A DNA stretch of 64,000 bases from Antiaris toxicaria (lineage: Eukaryota > Streptophyta > Magnoliopsida > Rosales > Moraceae), in contig CP141154.1 in assembly GCA_035233585.1 (NCBI GenBank), positions 87,424,501 to 87,488,500 of the forward strand, in the 5' to 3' direction. The notes under the pieces are model-generated. The model was not told the DNA's origin and made no database searches. It saw only the letters and a list, made by a program, of their open reading frames with translations. Both the position numbers and the translations under genes were made by a program. This document shows positions 11,475-23,494 of the stretch, piece by piece. Each line of letters starts with the position of its first letter. Positions within the stretch are counted from its first letter, which is position 1.

Positions 11475-12820
11475 CTAAGCCAGCAGATGTGCCATGTTAC
11501 GCATCCCCATCGCCTCTACATGCCTCTCAAAGCTTCTAGCCACCAAAGTCTTAGTAAAAGGATCAGCGATGTTGTCCTCGGACGCGATCTTACATACATC
11601 CACTTGTCCTGTCTCCACATGCCCTCTAATAATATGATATCTCCGATCGATGTGCTTAGTCCTCTTGTGGTGCCGAGATTCCCTTGTGTTGGCAATAGCC
11701 CCTGTATTATCACAGTAAAGTGTGATAGGCTTGTCAACACCCGGAATGACCTCAAGGTCTCTAAAGAACTTGCGGAGCCAAACCGCTTCTTTAGATGCCT
11801 CAGCCGCAGCCACATACTCAGCCTCCATAGTAGAGTCAGCTGTGCAGCCCTGCTTCACGCTCCTCCACACAATGGCACCTCCTCCGAGTAAAAACACTGA
11901 TCCAGATGTCGATTTCCTCGACAAGTCTGGAAGTCTGAGTCCGTGTATCCTACGGGTGTTAGGTCCCCTCCAGAATACACTAGCATATAATCCCTCGTTC
12001 TCTTAAGATACTTGAGTATATGCTTTACTGCTTGCCAGTGCTTGGTTCCAGGATTCGCTTGATATCGACTCACCGTACCTACTACAAAACATATGTCCAG
12101 GCGAGTGCAAAGCATAGCGTACATAAGGCTACCCACAGCGGATGCATAAGGGACCTTACTCATACGCTCTCTTTCTTCCGATGTCTTGGGACAGTCATCC
12201 AATGAAAGAGTTAAACCGGCAATAGAAGGTTGTGAGCCTTTCTTTGCCTCTAGAATTGCATATTTGTCAATTATTTTATCTATGTATGAAGCTTGGGATA
12301 ATGCTATCATTTTGTTCTTTCGATCTCTGAAGAGACGAATGCCTAGAACATAATTAGCTTCTCCCAAGTCCTTCATGTTAAACTGTTGGTGTAACCAAAG
12401 CTTGACCAATGATAAGTTCCCTACATCATTCCCAATGAGTAGTATATCATCGACATAGAGTATCAGAAAGACCACTTTTCCATCCTTAATACGTTTATAA
12501 ACACAAGGTTCATCAACGTTCTGCTCAAAACCAAATGTCTTAATCGCTTGATCAAACCTCTGGTTCCATGAGTGGGATGCTTGCTTTAATCCATAAATGG
12601 ATCTAAGCAACTTGCAGACTTTCCTATCTTGGCCTTTTGCTACAAACCCTTCGGGCTGTATCATATAGATACACTCTTCAAGATGGCCATTCAAGAATGC
12701 CGTCTTGACATCCATTTGCCAGATCTCGTAATCGAGAGCCGCAGTAATGGACAGAAGAATACGGATGGACTTCAGCATAGCAACAGGCGAAAAGGTTTCC
12801 TCGTAATCGATTCCAGCCTT
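11475..12820 (-). pseudogene. pol: Copia B reverse transcriptase and RNase H
   Basis: The RT frame (12820 to about 11900) holds QMDVKTAFLNGHLEE, IYGLKQASHSW and the catalytic YVDD at 12457-12446. RNase H continues in a second frame (11924-11475) with TMEAEYVAAAEAS, YCDNTGAIANT and HHKRTKHIDRRYHI, ending LLA and TAG. A small deletion near 11915, just after DSDFQTC, causes the frame change; A has a lysine-rich linker there. All residues I recognise as catalytic are present, so only the frame is broken. A stop at 12821-12823 (TAA for CAA in copy A) cuts RT from the upstream pol. Confidence 0.93.
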
Positions 12821-14056
12821 TTACGTGTATCCCTTTGCAACCAGTCTAGCTTTGAAAGTTTCCACTCTCCCTTCCGCATCCTTCTTTCTTTTGTAGACCC
12901 ATTTGCATCCAATGGGTTTTATCCCATCCGGCAAATCTACAAGTTCCCAAACAGAGTTGGATTTCATAGAGTCCATCTCATTGTTCATAGCCTGTTTCCA
13001 AGATCTAGAATCAATATCCTTTATAGCTTCATCATATGTGACCGGATCTTCCTCATGCTCATGAGCCTCGGCCTGGTATACCTCAGCATCATACATAAAG
13101 AAATTAGGTTTCTTAGAAACCCTCCCACTACGACGAGGCACCCTAAATTGTTGATCGTCTGCAGGTCTTTCACTGGAACTCGGACTTGCGTCCAAGACCG
13201 AACTCTGTGGAGCAGTTCTTTCACCCGATAACTCCTCTAGCACCACTTTGCTTCGAGGCTTAAAGTCATTCATGTGACTTTCCTCCAAGAATGTCGCATG
13301 GGTTGAGACAATGACCTTTTGTTCCTTCGGGTTATAGAACAGACCTCCTTTAGTTCCCTTTGGATACCCTACAAACATGCATAATTCTGATCTTGGTTCC
13401 AACTTCTTCGTATCCCCATCCAGTACATGTGCCGGGCAGCCTCATATTCTCATATGTCCAAGGGAGGGCTTCCTACCACGCTACAATTCATACGGAGTTC
13501 TAGGAATTAATTTGCTCGGAACCTGGTTCAGAATATAGCACACCGTTTGTAAAGCATGTCCCCAAAATGATAATGGCAGCGTTGAGTAACTCATCATGGA
13601 CCGTACCATATCCAATAAGGTCCTGTTTCTCCTTTCAGCTACACCATTCTGTTGTGGAGTACCAGGTGCAGTCAATTGGGATAAAATCCCGTTCTCTATA
13701 AGATGTCCTAGAAATTCATCAGAGAGGTATTCGCCACCTTGATCAGATCGAAGTGTCTTTATGGATTTATCCAATTGCTTTTCCACTTCCGCACGATACT
13801 CTTTGAACTTGTCAAAGGTTTCGCTCTTGCGGTGCATCAGATACACATATCCATACCTCGAGTAATCATCTATAAAAGAGACATAATACTCGAACCCTCC
13901 TCGTGCTATGACGTTCATGGGGCCACATACGTCAGTGTGCACAATTTCTAAGAGCTCTTTAGCCCTTGTACCCTTAGCTCCAAAAGACCTCTTAGTCATC
14001 TTACCCTCTAGACAAGACTCACATTGGAGAAGACGTACCTCCTCCAGAGATTCCAT
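12821..14056 (-). pseudogene. pol: Copia B integrase and C-terminal linker
   Basis: The integrase core keeps its catalytic triad. The first Asp is in VHTDVCGPM (codon 13933-13931), the second Asp in RSDQGGEY (13744-13742) and the Glu in NGVAERRNRT. Exactly 35 residues lie between the second Asp and the Glu, the classical DD35E spacing. A stop at 13481 replaces a Trp codon after TPYEL. The linker that follows (13402-12821) has EPRSELCMFVGYPKGTKGG and runs to the RT. No other copy in the window retains the full triad. Confidence 0.93.
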
Positions 14057-14559
14057 AGCTCTTTCACCAATCTTTGAATCCTATCCTGATTAATATGACC
14101 AAGTCTTAAATGCCAAAAATACGCCTTATTAGAGTGAGAAACTTTCAACCTTTTAGAGTTATCAATTAATTCAGTGTCAAGCAGTGAGTACATCTTTGGT
14201 CTGATCAAATATAGGTTTCCATCCATCCATCCAGAACAGATAAAAGACTTATTTCTACGAATATCAACTCTTTTACTAAAAGAAACTGAATAAGAATCCT
14301 TTATTAAACAAGCTACCGATATAAGGTTCCTCCTAAAATTAGGAACATAAAAACAGTCTTTCAATAAAATAAACCTAAATTGATCAAAATAAAGATGAAC
14401 GTCTCCCACTGCCTCAGCCACCACAAAGCTACCATCTCCAGTCCGCAACGAGAGGCTCCTATCATGTAGACTTCTCGTTTCCACGAACCCCTGCATAGAA
14501 ACACAAACATGATTAGTGGCGCCCGAATCAATGACCTAAGTGTCTTTCGATTCTTCCAC
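14008..14559 (-). pseudogene. pol: Copia B protease and pre-integrase zinc finger
   Basis: The protease motif (D-S-G-A followed by TNHVC) lies just past a nonsense codon near 14536, where TGG in copy A reads TAG. The pre-integrase region follows with SGWMDGNLYLI and HLRLGHINQDRIQRLV. A small deletion near 14060 shifts the frame before the CESC half of the HHCC finger, which is then read in the integrase frame. Confidence 0.9.
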
Positions 14560-15438
14560 CAAACACGCTTCCAAGTAATGAAGTTCCTTACCTTCCTTGC
14601 CCTTGGAGGCTAGGAATTCCCGGCAAGCCTTCTTGAAGTGACCTACCTTCCCACAATGGAAGCATTTGGACTTTTTAGGGTCCTTTGGCTTCTTGTTCTT
14701 CTTCTTCTTCTTCCCGTCCGAGACAGGAGGATTAGAAGAACTGGAAGCCACTTGCTTCTTATTTGGCCTCTTCCTCTTCCGTGAGGGATTGAAAGATTCC
14801 GCCAAATTGGCCTCTCCTTTAGGTCGGACCGTATCCTCATCCCTGATCATCCGCTCATAAGCTTGTAGTTACTTTATGAGCTCGGTTAGTCCTAACTCCT
14901 TTGTCGCCAGATTGTATGCGGCCTTAAACCCCACAAAATCTTTAGACAGAGTCTTGAACACCATCTCGATCTGGGTGTTGTAGTCTAACTCAGCACCATT
15001 CTCTGCAGCCTCAGCGAAGAATCCCATTAGAGTGATCATATGGTCCTTCACCGGAGCACCCGCCTTTTGCTTGGAGTTCATAATGCTGGTGATTGCAGAC
15101 TGTCGAGACAATTTTTCTTGGCCTCCGAACATGTCCTCCAGATTTTCCATGATCTCCCCAGCAACTTGATAAGTCTCATGCTACTTTTGTAAAGCACTCG
15201 TCATGCTAGCAAGGATGTAACATCGAGCTATCTCATTGGATTCTCTCCAACGATTATAGGCAACCGGGACCTCCTCAAGTGGTGTGTCAGGTTTGGGCCC
15301 AGGTGGGCATGGTTCGTCCAGTACGAACTTGTGTCTCTCGCAGCTGAGAACTATTAATAGATTTCTTTTCCAATCTTTATAATTGTCACCATTCAACTTA
15401 TTTTCAGTAAGTATCGAAATGAGGGGTGTCGGTGACAT
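14560..15438 (-). pseudogene. gag: Copia B gag
   Basis: The ATG at 15438-15436 starts MSPTPLISILTENK, as in copies E and F. The frame is kept along the whole gag but holds TAG near 15181 (CAG in A) and TAA near 14869 (CAA in A), both single C-to-T changes. The C-terminal part is basic and carries the zinc knuckle CFHCGKVGHFKKAC around 14670-14625. A TTTTATTTCAG stretch lies just upstream of the ATG on the minus strand. Gag would package the element RNA in cytoplasmic particles. Confidence 0.92.
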
Positions 15439-16518
15439 TTTGAACTGAAATAAAATTATACTAGACATCATTACAAAGCCCAAGCAAATATACAGATAAT
15501 TTAGCAAATAAAAACATACAAGTATGTTCCTACATGAAACTTAAAAAAACATGTAGCATTGCAACGGTAATTCTCAGCACCTATTGCCCCAAGCCACCGA
15601 GGGGTGGTCATAAGAACAAATAGCCGGAACATGGACCCCGTCCAATTAATATATGTTACCTTAAATCCTCCAAGGTTAAGACATATATTAATAACCGCTT
15701 ATTTGGCCACTAGTTTAGTTAACAGAGCTTCTAGGGAAGGTTAATAACTAGACGAGTCTTGAGTGTATAACCATTGTTTACGTAGCCCGATCCACGTCCT
15801 CCCAAGCCACCGAGGGGTAGTCATGAATAGGATCGCACCCGAACACGTTTTCCACATAGGAGATCCAATCTAGTATAGGCGGCGGTAAACACCTACCGAG
15901 GGGTGTGGTCAGGGCAGAACTGACGCGAGACGTTACCATGCTTTCACATATGGATCAACAATGGAGGCCGTGGGTTTTGTTTGAAACCCTCTCCCACTCA
16001 ATATTTTGAAAAACATGCAAGTTTTGACAAATTATGTATGATCAATATAGTATGAGCGGCACTCACCTATCCTATATGACATGTTATCAAATATGCATAC
16101 AAAACATCCATCAATACATATTTATACATCCATGACATATCACAGGAAAAATAATTGACAGAATAACCAAGTTATGGTTCCATCCTAGAACAAAGAAAAT
16201 AAAGATTACAAAATTCCATCCAAAGCATTCTTTGGGTCTTGAATTTTGTTCCGTCTTCTTGTATCCTTCTTTATGTAGCCTCTCCATTTATTTCTCATCC
16301 CGAAAATTATTTAAAATTTAAATATCCAAAAATTTAAATTTCAAATTCAAATTCCAAATTCGAATTTCAAATTTAAATTTCAAATTTAAATTTTTAAACA
16401 ATTTTAAACATCATGTGTAATAATATGTAATTTCAAAAATTTCAAATTTTTAATTACATATTTTTAAACATGATTTAAAATTAAATCTCTAATTTAAAAA
16501 TCAAAATTTTCTGATTTT

Positions 16519-16850
16519 TAGACCATCGGACCCCCGCCCCCGTAGGCGGCAGCCGCCGTGGGCAGCCACCAACCCCGGAGGGGCTGGCAGCCTACGGCCG
16601 CCCCTTGTGCAGCCCTGTCGGGCTGCAGGCCAAGCCTGCAGCGCCAGGCTGCACGCCCAGACTGGGCGCAGCAGCCGGCAGGCTGCACACCCAAGCTGCG
16701 GCCAGCCTTGGGCAGGCCACGGCCACCCCTGGCTGCAGGCAGAGCCTGCGGCCGTGGGTGGTGTGGGCCTGCACAGGGGCTGCCGTAGCCCCATCCTGCC
16801 CGAGGGCAGGGGCTGCAGCCCCACCAAGGTTTGTCGGCCTATCTCGAGGG
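16519..16850 (-). other. GC-rich island in copia B leader
   Basis: About 330 bases of very GC-rich DNA inside AT-rich flanks, with many GGCTGCAGGC-like words and short palindromes. Equivalent islands lie in the leaders of C, E and F. The function is unknown; a structured RNA segment is one possibility. Confidence 0.8.
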
Positions 16851-17374
16851 GTCGTGTCTCGATTTTCGTGCCATATTCCAATTTACCTATTAGGATCTCC
16901 AAAAATTAATTTGAATCCCAATTAAATTGAAATTTTCCACACAATCAAAATTTCAATCTTTAAATTAAATTTAACTTTTGGGAAAAATAAATTACGGTCT
17001 TCAATCTTTAATCTCCTCCAAGAATAATTACATAAAAAATTCCTAAACCGTTTCCGGTGTTCGAAAATTCTAACCATAAAAATTCTAAGAGACAAGAATT
17101 AATATCCATGGGAAAATTACAGTGTTAATAAACTGCTCCCATGGTTACATAAAAAAACCTAGATACAATTTTTCTAAATTCTAAGGAACCATAACCGGTA
17201 TAAACAAGCATGCTTATAATAATTCAAAAAATTAAAATAACCACATACTTTATACATAATACACGATAACAACATAAAGGAACCCTAGAATGCCACTCTC
17301 TAAATATCAAATCCATACATAAATAAAAAGACTAAGTAATTGTCTAATTTATGTACATGGCATAGTTATGAGAT

Positions 17375-17387
17375 GGCTTTGATACCA
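17375..17387 (-). other. Primer-binding site of copia B
   Basis: TGGTATCAAAGCC on the minus strand, two bases inside the 5' LTR. It matches the 3' end of plant initiator-Met tRNA except for one base. Confidence 0.85.
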
Positions 17388-17389
17388 AT

Positions 17390-19166
17390 TATAGGATAAT
17401 AAATCGGTAAAAACGTATCAGAATGGCGCAGCGGAACAATAAAAATTTTTAAATCGTTAAATATCTCATAATGCCATATACAATAAATCAACAACAATTA
17501 AAACTCATACCTCAAGGACGCCAATCTTGCAGGAGGAGAATGACCGGAGGCTTCAACCAACTAGCCTTCTCTACTATTCTCTAATTCCCGAATGGCTGAG
17601 TGTGTGGGCACTCTGAACCTCGATCGGTATGCTAGCACTGCTAGTCTTCTTCTGACCACCCAGATCTCTAAAGAACTTTATTGTCACGATGAGCTGTGCA
17701 ACAATAAGCCTGCTCACCTGAGAGTCTGTGGTCTGAGAAAACTGGAGTGGCAGGACCTCTATTTATAGACCTGCATGAGGTGATTCTCTGAATTCGAATT
17801 GGACTAGGAAAAGATTTTCTCCCTTATCCATAACCAAAAAATCCGAATTTTCCAAGGGAGAATCTCCACAATTAAATTTGGTTTTCCTAGGATAAATCCA
17901 ATCCAAATCTAAACAATATTTTAACTAGAATTTTATCTCCCTTTTTCAACCAAAAAATCCGAAATTTCTAGGAGAAAATCTTCTCCAAATTTTCGGCCAC
18001 TTTTAGGATAAGGAAGAATCAAAATTCCACTAGGATTTTCAAGCTTGAATCTTATCTCAACCTTATCCAAAAATAACCGAATTTCCTAGGAGAGATTCTC
18101 CCTAATTTCGGCCACTTTTCAGGGAAGGAGAGAATCCAAATTCAACTAGGATTGAAACTTGAATTTTTCCCTTGAATCATATGATCATTCTTTACTGAAC
18201 AACTCAATCATATGATCACTAGTTTCAGAGTCACACCACTATAAACCTGAAACTGAACTCCCAATTATATACCGTATTACGTAAGCCTGTGACGAGCTAC
18301 CATCCAATGACCTTGTCATATATGCAAAACCCTCATATGATATCCATGATCAGCCTTAGGTCAAAGTCCGTTTAATCCTACTGATCAGGCTATCTTAAAG
18401 TTCCATTATACTACCGAATCAAGAAAATGATTATTCACCATATGTGAATAAGAAGTCATCCGCCCAGCAGACGACCCAAGGCCTTGTCCATTTTCACATT
18501 CAGTATAATGCCTTTAAGAGGATACCTTTGACTCCTCAGAGCTATGATTCCGATATCTGCAAACAAACCCTTCATCGTATACAAGTCATGCACCCAACGA
18601 ACCGGTCTATAAGCTTACTACCTCTGAGACGCTTTAGCCATTGGAACATCAAAGTACACAAGTCATATACATGAAGAAGTTCATTTGCTCAGGATTAAGG
18701 TTATTGCACAATGAACGTCAAAAGCAGATTGATCCACTCATAGCGGACTACGTAGATCAATCACGCTTTAGTCCCGGTCTAATATGTCACCACCGAGCAA
18801 CATCCATGTCTCTACTTGGGAGTCCAGCTCCAGACAGTCAAGACAGACCGTCCCCTCTAAGGCTTTAGACAACATAATAGTCTTAACATGAGTTAGATGC
18901 TCGGTCTAACCCCATAGACTACAGACCATAGTTTAGACTGCTAACTTTAGAACATTGTCTTCTCGCATACAAAAGTCCATTGCATGCAATATTCCAACAG
19001 TTTAAACACAAGCAGTCAGTGAGCCATATTTGCTTACATTTACTTTAACATGTAAATAAGACGAGGACAAATAGCAATGTAATGAATAACCTCTATGTAT
19101 AATTTTATTATCCAGTTCAAAATGAATACATCAAAATGTCTCTAATACTTAGGGCATTTCCTAACA
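17390..19166 (-). repeat. Copia B, 5' LTR with internal deletion
   Basis: This LTR is 1,777 bp, 649 bp shorter than its partner. The missing part corresponds to about 9825-10467 of the 3' LTR and includes the AT tract. The junction is near 18177-18185, at an ATCATATGATCAT palindrome. Otherwise the two LTRs are nearly identical. The first bases read TATAGG instead of TGTAGG. Confidence 0.93.
17759..17767 (-). promoter_or_regulatory. TATA box of copia B 5' LTR
   Basis: TATAAATAG on the minus strand, in the shared part of both LTRs. Confidence 0.7.
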
Positions 19167-19171
19167 CACTT
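19167..19171. repeat. Target-site duplication of copia B, right copy
   Basis: CACTT, identical to 9030-9034. Confidence 0.92.
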
Positions 19172-21150
19172 ACGTTTACATTTCTTGAAATGTTTGCCGC
19201 ATAACCATCTAGAAACTTGACAGAATTTAACCACTCACAAAATTTCTGTCATTCTTCTAGTGATAACGTGTAATGTGCTATGGGTTTAAAATTCTTACCA
19301 TCTCTTTGTTGTAAATGCAATTCTGTGCGTATGTTCAAGTCTTCCAAGTCAAGCTGACCTTTGTCAGTATCTTTTGACTTACCATCTATACATAAGATTG
19401 TCCCGTAGATATTCTCACAGATATTCTTCTCAATATGCATCACATCTAAATTATGTCTTAGTTTCAATTTTGACCAATACTCTAACTCCCAAAAAATGCA
19501 TTTTCGCCTCCAGTTATGTGTTAGGACATTGTGACTTGTATTTTTTTTGGCATACTCAGCATGCTTTCTTTTTCTACCGCGTGCATCAATTTTTCTACTT
19601 TTTCTATCATTTTTTATTTTTTTTCCTAGAATATATTTGTCCGCTTTTTCTAATTATTTCAAGAGATCATCACCTGTGAACATCTTAGGAGGAGGTCGTT
19701 TCTCTACTTTACCATCAAAACGTTTATCTTTCCGCCATGGATGATGCATAGGCAGATACCTGCGATGCCCAGTATAACTAATTTTGTCCCTAATGCCAGT
19801 GGAAGATTTGTCCTCGTTACAAACAGGACAAGCATAGTAACCTTTTGTGCTCCACCAAGAGAGTGTACCATAAGCTGGAAAGTCATTAATTGTCCATAAC
19901 ACTGCTGCATGCATTGTAAAATATTCATCTTTAGATGCATCATAAGTTCTCACCCCATTTTCCCATAATTCTCTTAACTCTTCAATTAAAGGTTGCAAAT
20001 AAACATTAATATCATTACCTGGAGATTTATTACCAAGAATTAATATTGCCATGATAAAAAACATTTCTTTCATGCATCTCCAAGATGGCATATTGTATGG
20101 TACTAGCAAAACAGGCCACACACTATATTTGGTACTACGATCACCAAATGGGTTGAAACCATCAGTTGCAAGCCCCAATCTAACATTTCTTGGGTCCTGT
20201 GCAAACCAAGGATATTCTTTGTCAAACTCTTTCCAAGCTTCAGCATCTGCAGGATGTTTAAGCACACCATTAATATCGACACGTTTTTCTTTGTGCCACC
20301 TCATGTCATCTCATGTGTGTCGTGACATAAAAAGTCTCTGTAGACGTGGAGTAATTGGGAAATAATACATCTTTTTTTGTGGTATCTTTGTCATTTTAGT
20401 ACCAGCCATTTTTTATCTTGGTGCCTCACAAGTAGGACACTGTGTAGCATCCTTGTTTTCTTTCAAAAATAGTACACAATCATTAATACACACATGAATT
20501 TTTTCATACCCCAAACCAAGGCCACGCAGCATTCGCTTAGCTTCATAGTAGGAATTTGGGAGGTTATGACCAATAGGAAGTAGTTCACAAAGTACTCTAA
20601 GTAGCATATTAAATGACTTGTTACTCCAATTGTTTAACATCTTCAAATGCATAAGCTTAACAATGATATTAAGAGAAGAAAACTTAGGACAACTAGGAAA
20701 GATCTCTTTCCTTGCTTCTTCAAATAACTCTTTCAATTTATTGACTCCAATATGGCGTTCTTCCTCTACAGTAGTCTCGTCTTGATTACTCTCAAGGAGT
20801 ACTCCTCCCACTGCGTCTTCAAGTGCAGGCATTATATCATCATTGTCCTCTAGACCTTCATCATCCTCTTCTGCATCTGAAACAACCTCTTCTAGATTAT
20901 TAACATTTAAACTCTCATCATCCTCTCCATGAAACGTCCAATTCATATAATGTCTAGAGAAACCCTTAAACCATAAATGTCGTTGAACTGTTTCAAGATC
21001 TTGAAATTACTGATTTACACATTCAATACAAGGGCAACGAGTCTTATTGTTATTGTTGAGGTGATTACGAGCAATTTTAATGAAGTTCTCGACCCCATTA
21101 GTGTATTCTTGAGATAACTTGTCATTGTTTCATATCCAACTCTTGTTCAT
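19172..21150 (-). pseudogene. CACTA tnp2-like transposase, N-terminal and catalytic part
   Basis: Starts at the ATG 21150-21148 (MNKSW). The transposase-associated domain follows, with EYTNGVENFIKIARNHL and the Cys pair RCPCIEC, then an acidic stretch (20900-20760). Next come YEKIHVCINDCVLF and CPTCEAPR. The Transposase_21 core holds DMRWH, RLGLATDGFNPFG, YNMPSW, INDFPAYGTLSWW, YYACPVC and LRHNLDVMHIEKN. One frame runs through the whole region with scattered stops, for example near 21003, 20416, 20304, 19654 and 19249; several are single C-to-T changes from the usual family codon. At 19172 the frame continues into 9034 across copia B. This enzyme would bind the subterminal repeats and excise the element. 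Confidence 0.9.
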
Positions 21151-21831
21151 GATCGAGCATTTAACTACTCAAATATATTAAAATTTATAACCATTAAAAT
21201 TTTAGTTAATTCTTTAATATAATGCAAGTACGAAAAACTCAAATTACTCAAAAACCAGTAATGCCTTTATTGTAAATACAAATAGATCAAGCACTAAAAA
21301 TAAGTTATTTATTAATGAATATATATATATATGGAATTCCTTTACTCGCATAAACACGATTATAAATATGAAGAATTTGGTATTATTAGAAGATCAATAT
21401 TTGATGACAGATAAAATGTGCTACTAAAAAAAAAAAAGAAAAATTTGACAAAAGGTTGACTAAAGGTTTAATAAGAAACAACGTATTGAAAAAAACAACT
21501 ATTTCAAATTGTACTTACTTGGATTTAGGCCCGCAGGAATTCAACTTTTTGCAAAGGAGAATTGTGCTTAAGAATTTAGAAAAAAAAAAAAACTCTAATA
21601 AAAAATTTTTTTAGTTAACTTGGATACTAAAACTTGAAGACTTCACTTAATTTATAGAATAAACCTTATATATAGACTAATAAAACCTAACCTTATTAGG
21701 AATCCTAATTCGAATAGAATACTTAATCCTAATAATGAATAATAAAGAATCAAACTCTATTTTCCTAATAAATAATAATTAAATAAATATAAATCCTAAT
21801 AGAACTTTCATTTCTTGATATATTATCCTAT
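21151..21831 (-). other. AT-rich region upstream of CACTA transposase
   Basis: No coding signal. It has repeated AATCCTAATA-like words around 21700-21800 and poly-A runs. It probably holds the transposase promoter and 5' region, up to the solo LTR at 21832. Confidence 0.4.
21827..21831. repeat. Target-site duplication of gypsy solo LTR, left
   Basis: CCTAT, repeated exactly at 24465-24469. Confidence 0.85.
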
Positions 21832-22289
21832 TGTGGCGGCCCACCCTGCTGTAGAGGCTCTACAGTGCTACTACGGCCAACTCTGTAGTCAACCGCAATA
21901 GTCTGCAGGCCTCTAGGGTCGCCGGCAATCATGCTGGACTGTAACTACTGTTAATTTTGCGAAATAAATTCTTTTTTCTTTCTTTAAATACATAAACTGT
22001 TTGAGAATGTGATAAAGAAATCATGTTAACAAAATAACATGCACCTGACTCATGATTCCCCTATCACATACTCTTAGCTTGAAACTTGTTTCTTTTGAAA
22101 TTACATTTGAAACTATGCAGCGGAAGAATTAACTGTGACCAATATCCCTCGCCCAATCCTCTGCGGCATGCATCTACCCTGTTCGTCGTCCACCGATACT
22201 ACTGGTGAACAAGTCTCTTACCTGCAACATGTGAACAAACTAATGAGCTATGGGCTCAGTAAGTTCAAACATATAAACATGTAACTAAC

Positions 22290-22435
22290 ATGCTATACTG
22301 CTGTGCTCATGCTGTACTACTGTGCTCATGCTGTACTGCTGTACTCTTACTGTACTGCTGTACTCATGCTGACTGCTGTACTTATGCTGACTGCTGTACT
22401 TATGCTGTACTGGTGTGCTCATGCTGACTGGACTC
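22290..22435. repeat. About 20-bp minisatellite in gypsy solo LTR
   Basis: Repeats of TGCTGTACTGCTGTGCTCA and variants, about seven units, some of them shortened. Confidence 0.8.
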
Positions 22436-23165
22436 TATAGATAGGCTGTACTGACTAAAGGTTCAGTCTTAGAACATTAATCTGCTATTTTAGTTCTAGT
22501 TTTGGGCCCCTGATTGGACGTACCGACATGTTAGCGCAACCGGGAGCGGTACTTTAGTGCTGACCTCCTCAGTCTTAACTGATGCTAAACATGATAACCT
22601 CCCCGTGGTTCGAGAGGCCGATACGCCAATAACTGGTTAATTACCATCTTGCTGGTGTTCCAACTGGGTAGCATACTGCTTGCCCCCACAGTCGGAACCT
22701 GTTAATCTATTTACTGGGGTGTGAATTAATCAACACACTAGGGTGCCTTGTGCACCTAATTGTTTTCTGGTTCTGGTACTGTCTGGTCTGTGTACTGGGA
22801 CATGCAACTCTATATGCATGACATGCACTGACATGAACTGACCTGTACTGTGACTGGCATAAACTGACATAACATCGTGATGCAGACAATCAATGTCTAA
22901 CAACACGTCATACAACCTACATAACATTGTAATAAAGCAAGCTTGTCCACGTTGCAGTCAGGACAATGCTTGAACTTACAGAAAATCTTCTAGCGTAAGC
23001 TGCTGCTGCTCTGGGACTGCTGATTTGGGGTCTTTGGCTTGGACTCCTATAAAAGGAAAAATCACTGATTATTTACCATATTTAGCTTATACTGAAAATA
23101 TGGCAAAACATGAAATTTTTCCTTTCCAGACTCTTTTTTTTTTTTTTTTACTTTCTGGACTCGAA

Positions 23166-23494
23166 CACGCCCTCCTACACGGCCGTGTCCGTGCCCGTGT
23201 ACCCCTCTGAACTTTTAAGCCTGGCCGTGTACTTTCTAGAACATGCCCGTGTATGCTTACACGGGTGGGTACACGGCCGTGTTACTGGCCGTGTACTCCT
23301 CTGTGCCTTACACGGCTACTTACACGCCTCTCTTTGATCGTGTGCCTCTTGACACGGTCTGATACACGGCCGTGTTCTTGACCGTGTACCTCTCGGGTCT
23401 GATTTTTCTTGCAACACGGTCGTGCGTATGGGCATGTTCGGGGCCGTGTTCTGAACACGCCCTTGTACACGCCCGTGTACACGTCCGTGTTCAT
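23166..23494. repeat. ACACGGCCGTGT palindrome cluster in G2
   Basis: More than a dozen words of the type ACACGGCCGTGT or CACGCCCGTGTAC, spaced irregularly by about 15-40 bases. The same cluster occurs at 29410-29705 and 57066-57175. Confidence 0.85.

Larger units (their letters stand above)
15439..17389 (-). other. Copia B leader between primer site and gag
   Basis: A leader of 1,951 bases with no convincing protein. Open frames in it start at non-ATG codons and are not conserved. It is AT-rich except for a GC-rich island at 16519-16850. The part next to gag contains short repeats of GAGGGGTGGTC-like words (15600, 15813 and 15897). C, E and F carry the same leader, while A lacks it. Confidence 0.85.
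9035..19166 (-). mobile_element. Copia B, full-length Ty1/copia retrotransposon
   Basis: A complete element of 10,132 bp with two LTRs, a primer site, gag-pol, a polypurine tract and a perfect 5-bp duplication CACTT. It sits inside the CACTA transposase gene, whose reading frame continues across the empty site. In about 330 aligned bases at the LTR ends I count 9 differences between its LTRs, all transitions, so it is a fairly young insertion. Its pol is the best preserved in the window but still has several stops and at least two frameshifts. Confidence 0.95.

Noticed and set aside
16501..16902. Open frames of 100-136 codons in the GC-rich leader islands
   Set aside because: They start at TTG-type codons rather than a conserved ATG, exist in several frames at once because stops are rare in GC-rich DNA, and do not keep one sequence among B, C, E and F.
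23025..23337. Arg/Val/His-rich open frames in the ACACGG cluster
   Set aside because: Repetitive palindromic LTR sequence; frames occur on both strands and no protein family is recognisable.
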